64,000 bases of DNA from contig NZ_CP069396.1 of NCBI RefSeq assembly GCF_016887565.1, positions 10,336,001-10,400,000 on the forward strand. The letters run 5' to 3'. The stretch's first letter is position 1. Every line of letters begins with the position of its first letter. The notes under the pieces were generated by a model. That model ran no database searches, had not been told where the DNA came from, and worked only from the letters and a program-made list of their open reading frames with translations. Shown here piece after piece: positions 40,028 through 48,557 of the stretch. This stretch comes from Archangium violaceum. GTDB lineage: Bacteria; Myxococcota; Myxococcia; Myxococcales; Myxococcaceae. A program made the translations under genes and the position numbers.

Positions 40028-40386
40028 AGCTTTCCCAGCTCGTCGGGAGCGACCGGTCGAATCGAGTGGCTCTCGGGCTCGTCGAAGAAGTGCTCCAGGT
40101 AGGTGGCCTCGTCGTGTCCAGGCGGGCCTGTCAGGGCGTCGACGTGATGAGCATCAACGGCCACCGTCACGTGATGAGACCAGCGGACGTCCAGGTCCTT
40201 GGGCTGGACGTACACAGCGCCCTCTGGCTCGATAACTCGCGCATGTGCCGCGCCATCGACTTCGAGCGCAACAGGAAGAATGGCCTTGGCCGCTCTCGCG
40301 CAGCGGTCCGAGGTGCGAGGGTGACGCCTCAAGACAGTGGCGACTCGCTTTTTCTGGCCGGGATTCCAGCGGATCATCGCCTCCAC
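40024..40386 (-). CDS. Papain-fold (Cys-His-Asp) small protein, candidate effector
   Basis: This 120-residue protein has an arrangement typical of minimal papain-like or NlpC-like domains: Cys29 at a helix start (RCARAAKAILPVA), His71/His72 in a strand (WSHHVTVAVD), and Asp83 (HVDALTG). It could be a peptidase, deamidase or transglutaminase-like effector. It is the first gene of a three-gene coupled operon with the helical protein and the KGGVGR-SAVED ATPase. The start is uncertain: GTG 40386 or ATG 40377, the latter with GGAGG only two bases away. It begins about 60 bases past the acs terminator hairpin. Confidence 0.65.
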   Translation of the reverse strand: MEAMIRWNPGQKKRVATVLRRHPRTSDRCARAAKAILPVALEVDGAAHARVIEPEGAVYVQPKDLDVRWSHHVTVAVDAHHVDALTGPPGHDEATYLEHFFDEPESHSIRPVAPDELGKL

Positions 40387-40445
40387 GATAACACTGCGCC
40401 CCCCATGACGGAGGAGCCCGGCTCAGCTCCGGCGACAAGTTCCCC

Positions 40446-40471
40446 GGGCCCGCCCTCGTCAGGGCGGGCCC
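40446..40471 (-). terminator. Terminator-like hairpin after acs
   Basis: A perfect 11-bp stem (40446-40456 with 40461-40471) encloses a CGTC loop, beginning about 15 bases past the acs stop on the minus strand. It lacks a U tract but is very stable. It separates acs from the KGGVGR-SAVED operon. Confidence 0.6.
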
Positions 40472-40485
40472 TCCCTACCCGAGCC

Positions 40486-42435
40486 TCAGCGCCCGCGCTG
40501 GGACTCGCGCTTCTCCAGTTCCAGGATCTCCTCCACCACCTGCGGCTCGGCCAGCGTGGTGGTGTCTCCCAGGCTGTCCGTCTGGCCCTCGGCCACCTTG
40601 CGCAGGATGCGGCGCATGATCTTCCCCGAGCGCGTCTTCGGCAGCCCGCTCACCACCCGGATGCGGTCCGGCGTCGCCAGCGGCCCGATGATGCGGCGCA
40701 CCTGCTCCTTCAGCGCCCCCACCAGCTGCTCCGAGCTCATCTCCTGCCCGCTCGGCTTCACCGTCACGTACGCGCAGATGCCCGTGCCCTTGATGTCGTG
40801 CGGGAAGCCCACCACCGCGGCCTCCGCCACCACCTCGTGCGCCACCAGCGCGCTCTCGATCTCCGCCGTGCCCAACCGGTGCCCCGACACGTTGAGCACG
40901 TCGTCCACGCGGCCCGTAATCCAGTAGTAGCCGTCCTCGTCGCGGCGGCACCCGTCACCCGTGAAGTACATGCCGGGGTACGCAGAGAAGTACGTCTCGC
41001 GGAAGCGCCGGTGGTCTCCCCAGATGGTGCGCGCCTGGCCCGGCCACGGCCGCTTGAGGCACAGGTTGCCCGAGACGTCATTGCCCTGGATCTCCTGGCC
41101 CTTCTCGTCCACCAGCACCGGCTCGATGCCGAAGAACGGCAGCGTCGCACTGCCGGGCTTGGTGGGCGTCGCGCCGGGCAGCGGCGTGATCAGGATGCCG
41201 CCCGTCTCCGTCTGCCACCACGTGTCCACCACGTCGCAGCGGCCCTCGCCCACCACGTCGTGGTACCAGCGCCACACCTCGGGGTTGATGGGCTCGCCCA
41301 CGCTGCCCAGAATCCTCAGGCTCTTGCGCGAGGACTTCTTCACCCACTGGTCTCCCTCGCGGATGAGCGCGCGCAGCGCCGTGGGCGACGTGTAGAGGAT
41401 GGTCGCCTTCAGGTCGTCCACCACCTGCCACATCCGGCTCGCGTCCGGGTACATCGGCGTGGACTCGAACATGACCGTCGTCACGCCGTTCACCAGCGGG
41501 CCGTAGATGAGATAGCTGTGGCCCGTAATCCAACCCACGTCGGCGGAGCAGAAGAAGACGTCGTCCGGGCGCAGGTCGAAGACGTACTCGTGCGTCATGG
41601 CCGCGTAGACGAGGTAGCCCGCCGTGGTGTGCATCACGCCCTTGGGCTTGCCCGTGCTGCCCGAGGTGTAGAGGATGAAGAGCGGGTCCTCGCTGGACAT
41701 CCACTCCACCGGACAGGTGGAGCGGTACTTGACCATCTCATCCTCGAGCCACATGTCGCGGCCGGCCTTCATGGCCACGGAGGTGCTGGTGCGGCGGCTG
41801 ACGAGCACCGTCTCCACCTGGGTGAGGCCGTCGAGCGCCTGGTCGACGATGGACTTGAGGGCCACGGCCTTGGGACCGCGCGGCGCCTCGTTGGCGGTGA
41901 CGACGATGCGCGCCCCCGAGTCGAGGATGCGATCACGCAGGGACTCGGCGGAGAAGCCGGCGAACACCACCGAGTGCACCGCGCCGATGCGCGCGCACGC
42001 CAGCATGGTGTAGGCCACCGCGGGCGACATGGGCATGTAGATGCAGACGCGGTCCCCCTTCTGCACGCCTTGCGCCTTGAGCACGTTGGCCACGCGCGCC
42101 ACCTGGTGCTTCAGCTCGCGGTAGGTGATGCGCTGATACTGCCCCGGCTCGTTGCCCGCCCAGATGATGGCCACCTTGTCGGGGTGCTTCTGCAGGTGCC
42201 GGTCCACCGCGTTGTGGCAGGCGTTGATCCGGCCACCGCCGTACCAGGAGAAGTCCACCTCCTGAAGGTCCACGTCGAGCACGTTCGTCGGCGGGTGGAA
42301 CCAGTCGAGCCGCTTCGCCTGCTCACCCCAGAAGCCAACGGGGTCCTCGATGCTCTGGCGATACAGGCGGCGATACTCGTCGAGACTCTTCACGCGGGCC
42401 TGCGCGGTGATGGGCTCCTTCGGCGCGAAAAGCAT
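40486..42435 (-). CDS. acs: Acetyl-coenzyme A synthetase
   Basis: This AMP-forming enzyme activates acetate to acetyl-CoA in the cytoplasm. The 649-residue length is standard. Motifs are [11 protein letters not shown] (P-loop), WWQTETGG (adenine/acyl pocket), [17 protein letters not shown] (hinge) and the C-terminal [11 protein letters not shown], whose Lys is catalytic and is acetylated in many bacteria. ATG 42435 follows GGGGGAG at five to six bases, so the long upstream extension of the frame is rejected. It is divergent from the CHASE2 cyclase gene. Confidence 0.96.
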   Translation of the reverse strand: MLFAPKEPITAQARVKSLDEYRRLYRQSIEDPVGFWGEQAKRLDWFHPPTNVLDVDLQEVDFSWYGGGRINACHNAVDRHLQKHPDKVAIIWAGNEPGQYQRITYRELKHQVARVANVLKAQGVQKGDRVCIYMPMSPAVAYTMLACARIGAVHSVVFAGFSAESLRDRILDSGARIVVTANEAPRGPKAVALKSIVDQALDGLTQVETVLVSRRTSTSVAMKAGRDMWLEDEMVKYRSTCPVEWMSSEDPLFILYTSGSTGKPKGVMHTTAGYLVYAAMTHEYVFDLRPDDVFFCSADVGWITGHSYLIYGPLVNGVTTVMFESTPMYPDASRMWQVVDDLKATILYTSPTALRALIREGDQWVKKSSRKSLRILGSVGEPINPEVWRWYHDVVGEGRCDVVDTWWQTETGGILITPLPGATPTKPGSATLPFFGIEPVLVDEKGQEIQGNDVSGNLCLKRPWPGQARTIWGDHRRFRETYFSAYPGMYFTGDGCRRDEDGYYWITGRVDDVLNVSGHRLGTAEIESALVAHEVVAEAAVVGFPHDIKGTGICAYVTVKPSGQEMSSEQLVGALKEQVRRIIGPLATPDRIRVVSGLPKTRSGKIMRRILRKVAEGQTDSLGDTTTLAEPQVVEEILELEKRESQRGR

Positions 42436-42571
42436 GGTGTCTCCCCCAGGGGTCGGGATGGGTTGGATGGGGCGCTCCAAGGCAAGCCTCGTGCCCCACG
42501 TGGAAAGCCCGTGATTCCAGCAGGTTGCAGCATGCAGGCAAAGCACGGAGACGTCACGTGCGGAAACGGGC

Positions 42572-42586
42572 GTTACCTTCCGTAAC
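42572..42586. promoter_or_regulatory. GTTAC-N5-GTAAC inverted repeat between acs and cyclase gene
   Basis: A perfect 5-bp inverted repeat with a five-base spacer lies in the 191-base divergent region, about 40 bases before the cyclase start. It is a plausible operator. No convincing -35/-10 pair is visible. Confidence 0.25.
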
Positions 42587-42626
42587 ATACCGGGCACATG
42601 ACGCATCGTTCCATGCGAGCCACCCC

Positions 42627-45032
42627 GTGAAGCCCGACCTCCGCGTCTACGCCCTGCGGCTGCGCAACAGCTGGAAGTTCACGCTGCTGGTGACGGCGCT
42701 CGCCACGCTCTGCGCCGCGCTCTGCCAGAAGTACGACCTGTTGAACATGGGCGACGCCGAGCGCGCCTCCTATGACCAGGGCCTCACCTTCTTCGCCCAA
42801 GGGCACCCGCGCTCCCAGGACGTCGTCATCGTCGGCATCGACGACAAGACGCTGCAGGGCATCCGCGACAACGAGCGGTACGTGCGCAACTACGGCGTCT
42901 ATCCCTACTCGCGCAACCTCTGGGCCCGCGTCTTCGAGCACCTCGTGGACGAGGGCGCGCGCGCCATCGTCTTCGACGGTGTGATGGACGAGCGCGGCAC
43001 CGACGAGAGCAACGACCTCGCCCTCGCGCAGGTGCTGGAGGCGCGAGGCATCCCCCTCACGCTCGGCTTCAGCATCAACGCGGGGCAGCCCGCCCTCCCC
43101 CCGGTGCAACCCGTCAACCGGCTCCCCCGCCAGCCCACGCCGCCCCCCGCTCCCGCGCCGGACTTGCGCTCGGCCAGCGCGTCCGACGAGGACTTCGTCG
43201 AGGCGGTGCCCGCGGAGGGTGCCACCGGGGAGGACTTCGTCGAGATGGAGGCGCCTGCCGCCCTGACGCCGGAGGAGGTGGCGCGGGCGCTCGCCTTCCC
43301 CATTCAGCACCCCGGCATGTCCCTGCCCTCGCTGGAGCAGCGGTCGAGCGACAAGGGGACACGGCTCATGCGCCACCCGGTGCCGCCCCTGCCGGGACTG
43401 GTGCGCACCACGCCGGGCTTCGGGCTCGTGCTGCTGGAGGAGGACGAGGACGGGCGCCTGCGCCGCACCCGCTTCGCGTACTCGGACGGCTCCAACACCT
43501 ACGCCACGCTGTCGGTGGCCGCGGTGGCGGACATCCTCGGCGCCGAGCGCGTCGAGCTGGCGCCGGGCCGGCTGAAGATTGGCCCCCGCGAGCTGCCCAT
43601 CAACCCGGACGGTAGCGCCGAGCTGGACTTCGGCGGCGCGTGGAAGGACCGGTTCGAGGCGCTCAGCGTGTACGCGGTGCTGGAGGACTGGGCGCGCCAG
43701 GAGGAGCACCGGACGAAGGGCACGCCCTACGTGCCCGTCATCCCCGAGGGCACGTTCCGGAACAAGGTGGTGCTGGTGGGCGGGCTCTCCGTGGGCACCG
43801 GTGACGTGAAGGCCACGCCCTTCCAGAGCGAGGCCCCCGGGCTCGTCAAGCACGCGGTGATGCTGGAGGCGCTCCTGTCCGGCGGCTTCATCACCGAGGC
43901 CCCCTTCTGGGCCTCGCTCCTGCTCACCTTCTTCGTGGCGCTGCTGTCCGTGACCCTCATCACCCTCGCCCGCTCGCCGCTCTTGGAGATCGCCTGGCCG
44001 CTGCTGCTCTACTTCGGGTTCTTCCTCGTCAGCGGCGTGTTCCTCGAGCACGGCCAGGTGCACGTGCTGAGCGCCATGCCCACCTACGCGGGGGAGTTCG
44101 CCTCGCTGTCGGCGGTGGCCTTCAACCACATGTTCGCCAACCGCGAGCGCGAGCGGCTGCGCGAGGCCTTCAACCGCTTCCTGGACAAGACGCTGGTGGA
44201 TCAGCTCGTGGAGCAGCAGAAGCTGCCCTCGTTGGAGGGCGAGACGCGGGAGATCACCGCCTTCTTCTCCGACATCCGCGGCTTCTCCTCCTTCAGCGAG
44301 CGCTTCAAGGACGACCCGAAGGCGCTGGTGGCCCTGCTCAACCGCTACCTCACCCGGGTCAGCTCCGTGCTGATGGCGCACGGGGCCTGTCTGGACAAGT
44401 ACATCGGCGACGCGGTGGTGTGTCTCTTCGGCGCGCCGCTGGACATGAAGGACCACGCGGTGCGCGCCTGCCACGCCGCGCTCGCCGTGCGCACCGAGGT
44501 GGACGCGCTTCGCGCCGAGCTGAAGAAGGAGGGCCTGCCGGACGTCTACACCCGCATCGGTCTCAACTCCGCGGACATGTTCGTGGGCAACTTCGGCAGC
44601 GAGCACCTGCTCGACTACACCGCCATCGGGGATGGCATGAACCTGGCCTCCCGGTTGGAGGGCGCCAACAAGGCCTACGACACCGTCATCATGATCGGCC
44701 CGCGCACCTACGAGCTGGCGCGCGGGCACATCGAGGCGCGGGAGCTGGACCGGGTACGCGTGGCCGGCAAGGCGGAGGCGGTAACCGTGTACGAGCTGCT
44801 GGCCCGCGCCGGTGAGCTGTCCGCGGCGAAGCGCGCCACCGTGGAGCGCTACCACCAGGCGCTCGCGCTCTACCGGGAGGCCCGCTTCGAAGAGTCGTCT
44901 CGCCAGCTGAGAGAGGCGCTCGCGGCGGACCCGGAGGACGGCCCCAGCCGGACACTCCTTGCGCGCTGCGAACGTTACGCATTGAATCCCCCCGCCCTGC
45001 CCTTCGATGGCGTGGTGAGCCTGGAGAAGTGA
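42627..45032 (+). CDS. CHASE2-domain adenylyl cyclase
   Basis: This 801-residue membrane protein has an N-terminal transmembrane helix (about 15-35), a CHASE2 extracellular sensor (about 45-420, interrupted by an acidic/Pro-rich insertion near 155-225), two or three transmembrane helices (about 425-500) and a class III cyclase (about 540-720). Metal ligands are in SDIRGF and [11 protein letters not shown], and the catalytic Asn/Arg in [10 protein letters not shown]. The Lys of DKYIGD and Asp of LDYTAIGD are the ATP-selecting pair, so the product is probably cAMP. A short TPR-like tail follows. GTG 42627 is the best in-frame start, and a six-codon ATG reading frame ends on it. It heads an operon with two genes. 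Confidence 0.88.
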   Translation: MKPDLRVYALRLRNSWKFTLLVTALATLCAALCQKYDLLNMGDAERASYDQGLTFFAQGHPRSQDVVIVGIDDKTLQGIRDNERYVRNYGVYPYSRNLWARVFEHLVDEGARAIVFDGVMDERGTDESNDLALAQVLEARGIPLTLGFSINAGQPALPPVQPVNRLPRQPTPPPAPAPDLRSASASDEDFVEAVPAEGATGEDFVEMEAPAALTPEEVARALAFPIQHPGMSLPSLEQRSSDKGTRLMRHPVPPLPGLVRTTPGFGLVLLEEDEDGRLRRTRFAYSDGSNTYATLSVAAVADILGAERVELAPGRLKIGPRELPINPDGSAELDFGGAWKDRFEALSVYAVLEDWARQEEHRTKGTPYVPVIPEGTFRNKVVLVGGLSVGTGDVKATPFQSEAPGLVKHAVMLEALLSGGFITEAPFWASLLLTFFVALLSVTLITLARSPLLEIAWPLLLYFGFFLVSGVFLEHGQVHVLSAMPTYAGEFASLSAVAFNHMFANRERERLREAFNRFLDKTLVDQLVEQQKLPSLEGETREITAFFSDIRGFSSFSERFKDDPKALVALLNRYLTRVSSVLMAHGACLDKYIGDAVVCLFGAPLDMKDHAVRACHAALAVRTEVDALRAELKKEGLPDVYTRIGLNSADMFVGNFGSEHLLDYTAIGDGMNLASRLEGANKAYDTVIMIGPRTYELARGHIEARELDRVRVAGKAEAVTVYELLARAGELSAAKRATVERYHQALALYREARFEESSRQLREALAADPEDGPSRTLLARCERYALNPPALPFDGVVSLEK

Positions 45033-45034
45033 CC

Positions 45035-45607
45035 ATGAGCCGTCAGAGACGTCCCGCGCTGCTGGCGCTGGTGTGCATGATGACCGGAGGCTCGGCCCTG
45101 GCCGTGTCTCCTCCCAATGGCACGCTGTACATCAAGGCGAAGAACACCCACTTGAAGGCCTCGAGCAGCCCCACCGCGGACACGCTCGAGGTGCTGCAAC
45201 CCGGCAAGGCGGTCACCTACACGGCCCGCGTCCCCGGCTCGCCCTGGTGCAAGGTGCGGGTCGCCCTGAACAAGAAGGGCACCGTCGAGGGGTTCATCTA
45301 TCAGGCCAACCTCTCCGTCTCGCCGCCCTCGATGGAGGTGACGAGCAAGAACCCGGGCAAGCCACTGTCTCCGGAAGCGTTCGCCTCCTCGGCGGCGGCC
45401 ATCAAGGCCCTGGGGCCCGGGGCCATCGAGTACGGCAAGACGCTGAAGAAGCCCGAGAGCGTCGGGCAGCTCATCGCGCTCGAGAAGCTCGCCCGCTCCG
45501 TCGACGACAAGCAGGTGGCCGAGTACGCCCAGGAGGGCGGGCTGCCCACGGTGGTGGGTCTCACCCAGGTGGCGAAGACGTCGGCGAAGAAGGGAAGCAA
45601 GCGATGA
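45035..45607 (+). CDS. Secreted SH3-like domain protein
   Basis: This 190-residue protein has a signal peptide (about 1-23, ending ALA). An SH3-type beta domain (about 30-95) shows the bacterial-SH3 pattern: LYIKAKNTHLKASSSPTADT, then a Val/Leu strand and WCKVRVALNKKGTVEGFI. A helical C-terminal part ends in a Lys-rich tail. ATG 45035 follows GGAGAAG at eight bases, just after the cyclase stop. It is the middle gene of the cyclase-SH3-M48 operon and probably acts in the envelope, possibly binding peptidoglycan. Confidence 0.75.
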   Translation: MSRQRRPALLALVCMMTGGSALAVSPPNGTLYIKAKNTHLKASSSPTADTLEVLQPGKAVTYTARVPGSPWCKVRVALNKKGTVEGFIYQANLSVSPPSMEVTSKNPGKPLSPEAFASSAAAIKALGPGAIEYGKTLKKPESVGQLIALEKLARSVDDKQVAEYAQEGGLPTVVGLTQVAKTSAKKGSKR

Positions 45608-46683
45608 ACCGGCGCCGGATGACTCCCCTCGTGGCATGCCTGATGGTGGGTGGCCTCTCGAGCTGTTCCATGGTCCAGCAGCTCGCGCGCAACCCGGCTG
45701 AGACGCCGCAGGCGTTGAGCAGGTTGGGGCGGATCGAGGACGACCGCAAGAAGGCCGAGCGCCGCATCGACGAGGAGATGGGCAAGGACTGCATCGCACT
45801 GAAGGCGCGCACCATCTCCATCGAGGAAGAGTACGCCTTCGGCGGCGCGGTGAGCGTCAACTGGGTGAGCAAGGGGGGAGGACTCACCCAAAGTCGGGAC
45901 GCCGAAGCACTGCACGTGCAGCTCAACCGGATCGGCAAGAACCTCGCGGCCCAGTCCAGCCGGCCCCACCTCACCTGGACGTTCGGGGTGCTCCAGTCCG
46001 AGGGCGTCAACGCGGTGAGCGGGCCCGGGGGCTATGTGTTCGTGACCGAGGGGCTGCTCGCGCGGCTGGACAACGAGGCCCAGCTCGCGGGTGTCCTGGC
46101 GCACGAGATCGCCCACATCACGGGCAAGCACGCGCTGAACGAGTACCAGAAGTTCCTCGTGGACCAGTGCGAGGGCGCCGTGAGGGCGGAGAAGGCGAAG
46201 GTCACGGCGGATGCGTTGAAGCAGGCCGGACGCGAGCTCATGGGACCCGCGCCAGTGATCCCCCCTGGTGAATGGTCGAACCTGTTCAAGAGTCTCGTGG
46301 GCCATATCGACTTCGACGCGTTGAGCAAGGACGCCATCAAGGCCATCACCGATGGCGTCGTCGCGCGCATGTCCGACAAGGGCTTCAGCCAGGAGGACGA
46401 GTTCGCCGCCGACACCGAGGCCGTGAATCTGATGGCTGCGGCGGGCTACGCCCCCGAGGAGTACGTGGCCTTCCTGTCGAAGCTGCCGGACAGCGGGCTC
46501 TCCACGGCCCACCCCAGCAAACAGAAGCGGCAGTCCCGGCTGAACAAGTACCTGGAGCAGCTGCGCGAGCCCGCCAGGAACAACGAGTTCACCACCTCCG
46601 TGGACCTCTCCCAGACGAAGGTCGTGCCCCTGCGCGACACGCTCCAGTCCCGGCACACGGGCACCGCCGCCCGCTCGAACTGA
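45604..46683 (+). CDS. M48-family metalloprotease lipoprotein
   Basis: This 359-residue protein has a lipoprotein signal (GGLSSC, Cys near 21). A zinc peptidase domain (about 90-330) carries HEIAH (GVLAHEIAHITGKH) and a downstream EFAADTEAV that supplies the third ligand Glu, typical of M48/BepA-like periplasmic proteases. The central insertion between these motifs is long. Its ATG overlaps the upstream stop (ATGA), so it is coupled to the SH3-like gene. It is likely to work in envelope quality control or peptidoglycan-associated proteolysis. Confidence 0.88.
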   Translation: MNRRRMTPLVACLMVGGLSSCSMVQQLARNPAETPQALSRLGRIEDDRKKAERRIDEEMGKDCIALKARTISIEEEYAFGGAVSVNWVSKGGGLTQSRDAEALHVQLNRIGKNLAAQSSRPHLTWTFGVLQSEGVNAVSGPGGYVFVTEGLLARLDNEAQLAGVLAHEIAHITGKHALNEYQKFLVDQCEGAVRAEKAKVTADALKQAGRELMGPAPVIPPGEWSNLFKSLVGHIDFDALSKDAIKAITDGVVARMSDKGFSQEDEFAADTEAVNLMAAAGYAPEEYVAFLSKLPDSGLSTAHPSKQKRQSRLNKYLEQLREPARNNEFTTSVDLSQTKVVPLRDTLQSRHTGTAARSN

Positions 46684-46716
46684 GCGGCGGTCCCCCTTCG
46701 GAGAGAGGAGCCCCAC

Positions 46717-47343
46717 TCACCCGAGCCGGCCAGGCTCCAGGTTCAGGAAGTGGAACCGTGCGACGTAGCCGGTCCCCTTGGGGCTGCACGCATACAGCCC
46801 CGCGTTGGCCACCGCCCCCGGTCCGTCCTCGTGCAGGTGCGCCATGCGGATCTGCGACCAGCGGGTGCCGTCCAGGGACGTCTCCACGAGGTAGTCCGCG
46901 CCCTCCCGGCGGATGCGGAAGGACACCTCATCCACCTCCTGGGGCAGGTCCTGGGTGGCCCAGTCCGAATACCCCTGGTTCGTCACCACGGAGCCCAGGC
47001 GGTTGGGGCCATGCGGCTCGAACTCCACCGAGGTCTTCAGCCAGCAGTCCGGTGAGAAGCGCACCATCAATCCCGCCTGGTCGTACTGGTGCACCGGCTG
47101 GAAGCGGACGCGCGTGACGAGCACGAAGTCTCCCTCCACTGGCGCGTGGAGGAAGTGCCCGTTGTCCACCTGGAAGCCGTAGTGCGTGCGCTGCCAGTAG
47201 TCCGTCGCCGCGTCGGGAGTGAGCACGAGCCCCGGTTGTCCGGGCCGCACGGACCAGTGCTTCGGCTCGTGGAACCAGCGCAGGCGCGGCTCGAGGGTGG
47301 GGCTCGTGAAGGACTCGCGAAGGGGCGGGAACGAGGAGGTCAT
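46717..47343 (-). CDS. DUF1349 family protein (concanavalin-like fold)
   Basis: This 208-residue cytoplasmic beta-sandwich protein is of the DUF1349 family. Characteristic stretches are DYWQRTHYGFQVDNGHFL, YDQAGLMVRF, and WCLKT-like CWLKTSVEFEP, then YVARFHFLNL near the end. The family resembles LamG/glucanase lectin folds but no enzymatic activity is established. ATG 47343 has no clear ribosome site; instead a pentanucleotide repeat lies just upstream. Confidence 0.8.
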   Translation of the reverse strand: MTSSFPPLRESFTSPTLEPRLRWFHEPKHWSVRPGQPGLVLTPDAATDYWQRTHYGFQVDNGHFLHAPVEGDFVLVTRVRFQPVHQYDQAGLMVRFSPDCWLKTSVEFEPHGPNRLGSVVTNQGYSDWATQDLPQEVDEVSFRIRREGADYLVETSLDGTRWSQIRMAHLHEDGPGAVANAGLYACSPKGTGYVARFHFLNLEPGRLG

Positions 47344-47352
47344 GGTGGAGAA

Positions 47353-47376
47353 GGAGTGGAGTGGAGTGGAGTGGAG
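47353..47376. repeat. GGAGT pentanucleotide tandem repeat
   Basis: Four GGAGT units plus GGAG run through 47353-47376, ten bases upstream of the DUF1349 start on its coding strand (as ACTCC units). A change in copy number would alter the leader spacing. This is a simple sequence repeat that is uncommon in such DNA. Confidence 0.7.
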
Positions 47377-47390
47377 CCTATGGGAAGGGC

Positions 47391-47753
47391 TCAGGGACGC
47401 CAGCTGATCTCCACCAGCACCCCGCCCGGAGCGCGGAAATAGAACAGCAGGGCACCGCGCCTCTGGTCGAGCGGGGAGACGTTCTCGACGCCAGCGGCGG
47501 TGAGCCGCTCGTGGAGCGCACGAACCGCCTGCTCCGTCTCCTGCAGGAAGCCGATGTGGAAGTCGGTGGGGTATTCGGTCGGGCTGTCCTTGCGGAACTG
47601 ACTGAGGACGAGGACGAAGCCGCTCTCGTCCCTCAGGATGGACATCGCGTCCCTCCCCTTCGTGGTCTCGCAGCGGAAGCCCAGGAAGGCTTCGAAGAAG
47701 TCGCGAGCCCCGGGCACATCCGAGACGAACAGATCGAGGTGATTCAACCGCAT
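47391..47753 (-). CDS. VOC/glyoxalase-fold protein
   Basis: This 120-residue protein has paired beta-alpha-beta-beta-beta units of the vicinal-oxygen-chelate fold. It shows MRLNHLDLFVSDVPGARDFF at the start, FHIGFLQ in the middle and FYFRAPGGVLVEI at the end; His4, His near 72 and the final Glu are in metal-ligand positions. It may be a glyoxalase, dioxygenase or resistance-type binding protein. ATG 47753 is preferred because AAGGAG lies six bases upstream, whereas it abuts ATG 47759. It lies 47 bases upstream of the DUF1349 start on the same strand. Confidence 0.82.
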   Translation of the reverse strand: MRLNHLDLFVSDVPGARDFFEAFLGFRCETTKGRDAMSILRDESGFVLVLSQFRKDSPTEYPTDFHIGFLQETEQAVRALHERLTAAGVENVSPLDQRRGALLFYFRAPGGVLVEISWRP

Positions 47754-47859
47754 GGCCATCTCCTTCAGGAGGTTCGGCGCGGTCGGGATGACCGGCCAGT
47801 GCCCGGAAGGGTCGCCATTCGAGATGTCGTGAGGCGTTCTCATGAAACCCACCCGAGCG

Positions 47860-47877
47860 CCCTGTGCACACACAGGG
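47860..47877. promoter_or_regulatory. CCCTGTG-CACA-CACAGGG inverted repeat
   Basis: A perfect 7-bp inverted repeat lies in the 290-base divergent gap between the VOC gene and allA. A second hairpin (GGATCGG 47933-47939 with CCGATCC 47953-47959, then T5) follows. The first may be an operator for either gene. No other gene is seen in this gap. Confidence 0.3.
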
Positions 47878-48043
47878 ATTCTCGTCGTGGGTTCTCGCGC
47901 AACGCGCGGAGCAGAGCTTCCCGGGTGGGAAGGGATCGGGCTCACCAGAAAACCGATCCGGCCTTTTTCGACGGTGGGGAAGCTAGGGGACGGCCTCCCC
48001 GCAGTCAACGTCGCCCGTCCGCCCTGCGATAGACTCCGCCCGC

Positions 48044-48544
48044 ATGCCCATCCAAGCGCGGCCACTCACACGAGAGGAGTTCGCCCCTTTCGGCGACGTC
48101 ATCGGGCTGGAGCTCTCCGGTGGCTCCAGCGCCAACCAGGGAACGGCCACCCGGTATGATCGGATTGCCCAGCTCACCAGCAGCCGCCCGGGGGCCCAGC
48201 CCAACCTGGCCGTCTTCCGCTCGGTGGCCAAGGCCCTGCCCTTCGAGGTGCGCCTGCTGGAGCGCCACCCCTGCTCGACCCAGATGTTCGTTCCGCTGGC
48301 GTGCCGGCGCTTCCTCGTGGTCGTGTGCCCGGACGACGCGCGCGGTGAGCCGGACGTCTCACGCCTGCGCGCGTTCGTCTGCGGCCCCGGCCAGGGCGTC
48401 AACTACCGCGCCGGCGTCTGGCACCACCCCATCATCGCCCTCGACGGGCCGGCCGACTTCCTGATGCTCGCGTGGGAGGACGGCTCGGCGCGGGATTGCG
48501 AGGAGCGCCCCCTCGCCTCGTCCCTCCTCGTCACGAGCGATTGA
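48044..48544 (+). CDS. allA: Ureidoglycolate lyase
   Basis: This 166-residue enzyme would split ureidoglycolate into glyoxylate and urea in purine/allantoin breakdown. It matches the AllA cupin family: LTREEFAPFGDVI at the start, QPNLAVFRS, the conserved ERHPCSTQMFVPL, and VWHHPIIALD with the metal-site His. ATG 48044 has no strong ribosome site. It is divergent from the VOC gene and convergent with a phospholipase D-type gene. No other allantoin gene is visible in the window. Confidence 0.9.
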   Translation: MPIQARPLTREEFAPFGDVIGLELSGGSSANQGTATRYDRIAQLTSSRPGAQPNLAVFRSVAKALPFEVRLLERHPCSTQMFVPLACRRFLVVVCPDDARGEPDVSRLRAFVCGPGQGVNYRAGVWHHPIIALDGPADFLMLAWEDGSARDCEERPLASSLLVTSD

Positions 48545-48557
48545 GCCTCGCGCGCGC

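Noticed and set aside
37836-40386. Complete CBASS locus
   Set aside because: A SAVED domain is present, but I see no CD-NTase (no GS-x-DxD nucleotidyltransferase motif) or Cap2/Cap3 genes nearby, so the CBASS label is not supported.
40066-42585. 839-residue frame opposite acs
   Set aside because: Mirror frame; acs motifs on the minus strand are decisive.
47933-47968. Intrinsic terminator (GGATCGG/CCGATCC then T5)
   Set aside because: No + strand gene ends upstream within 1.2 kb and the loop is long; kept only as a note in the VOC/allA gap.
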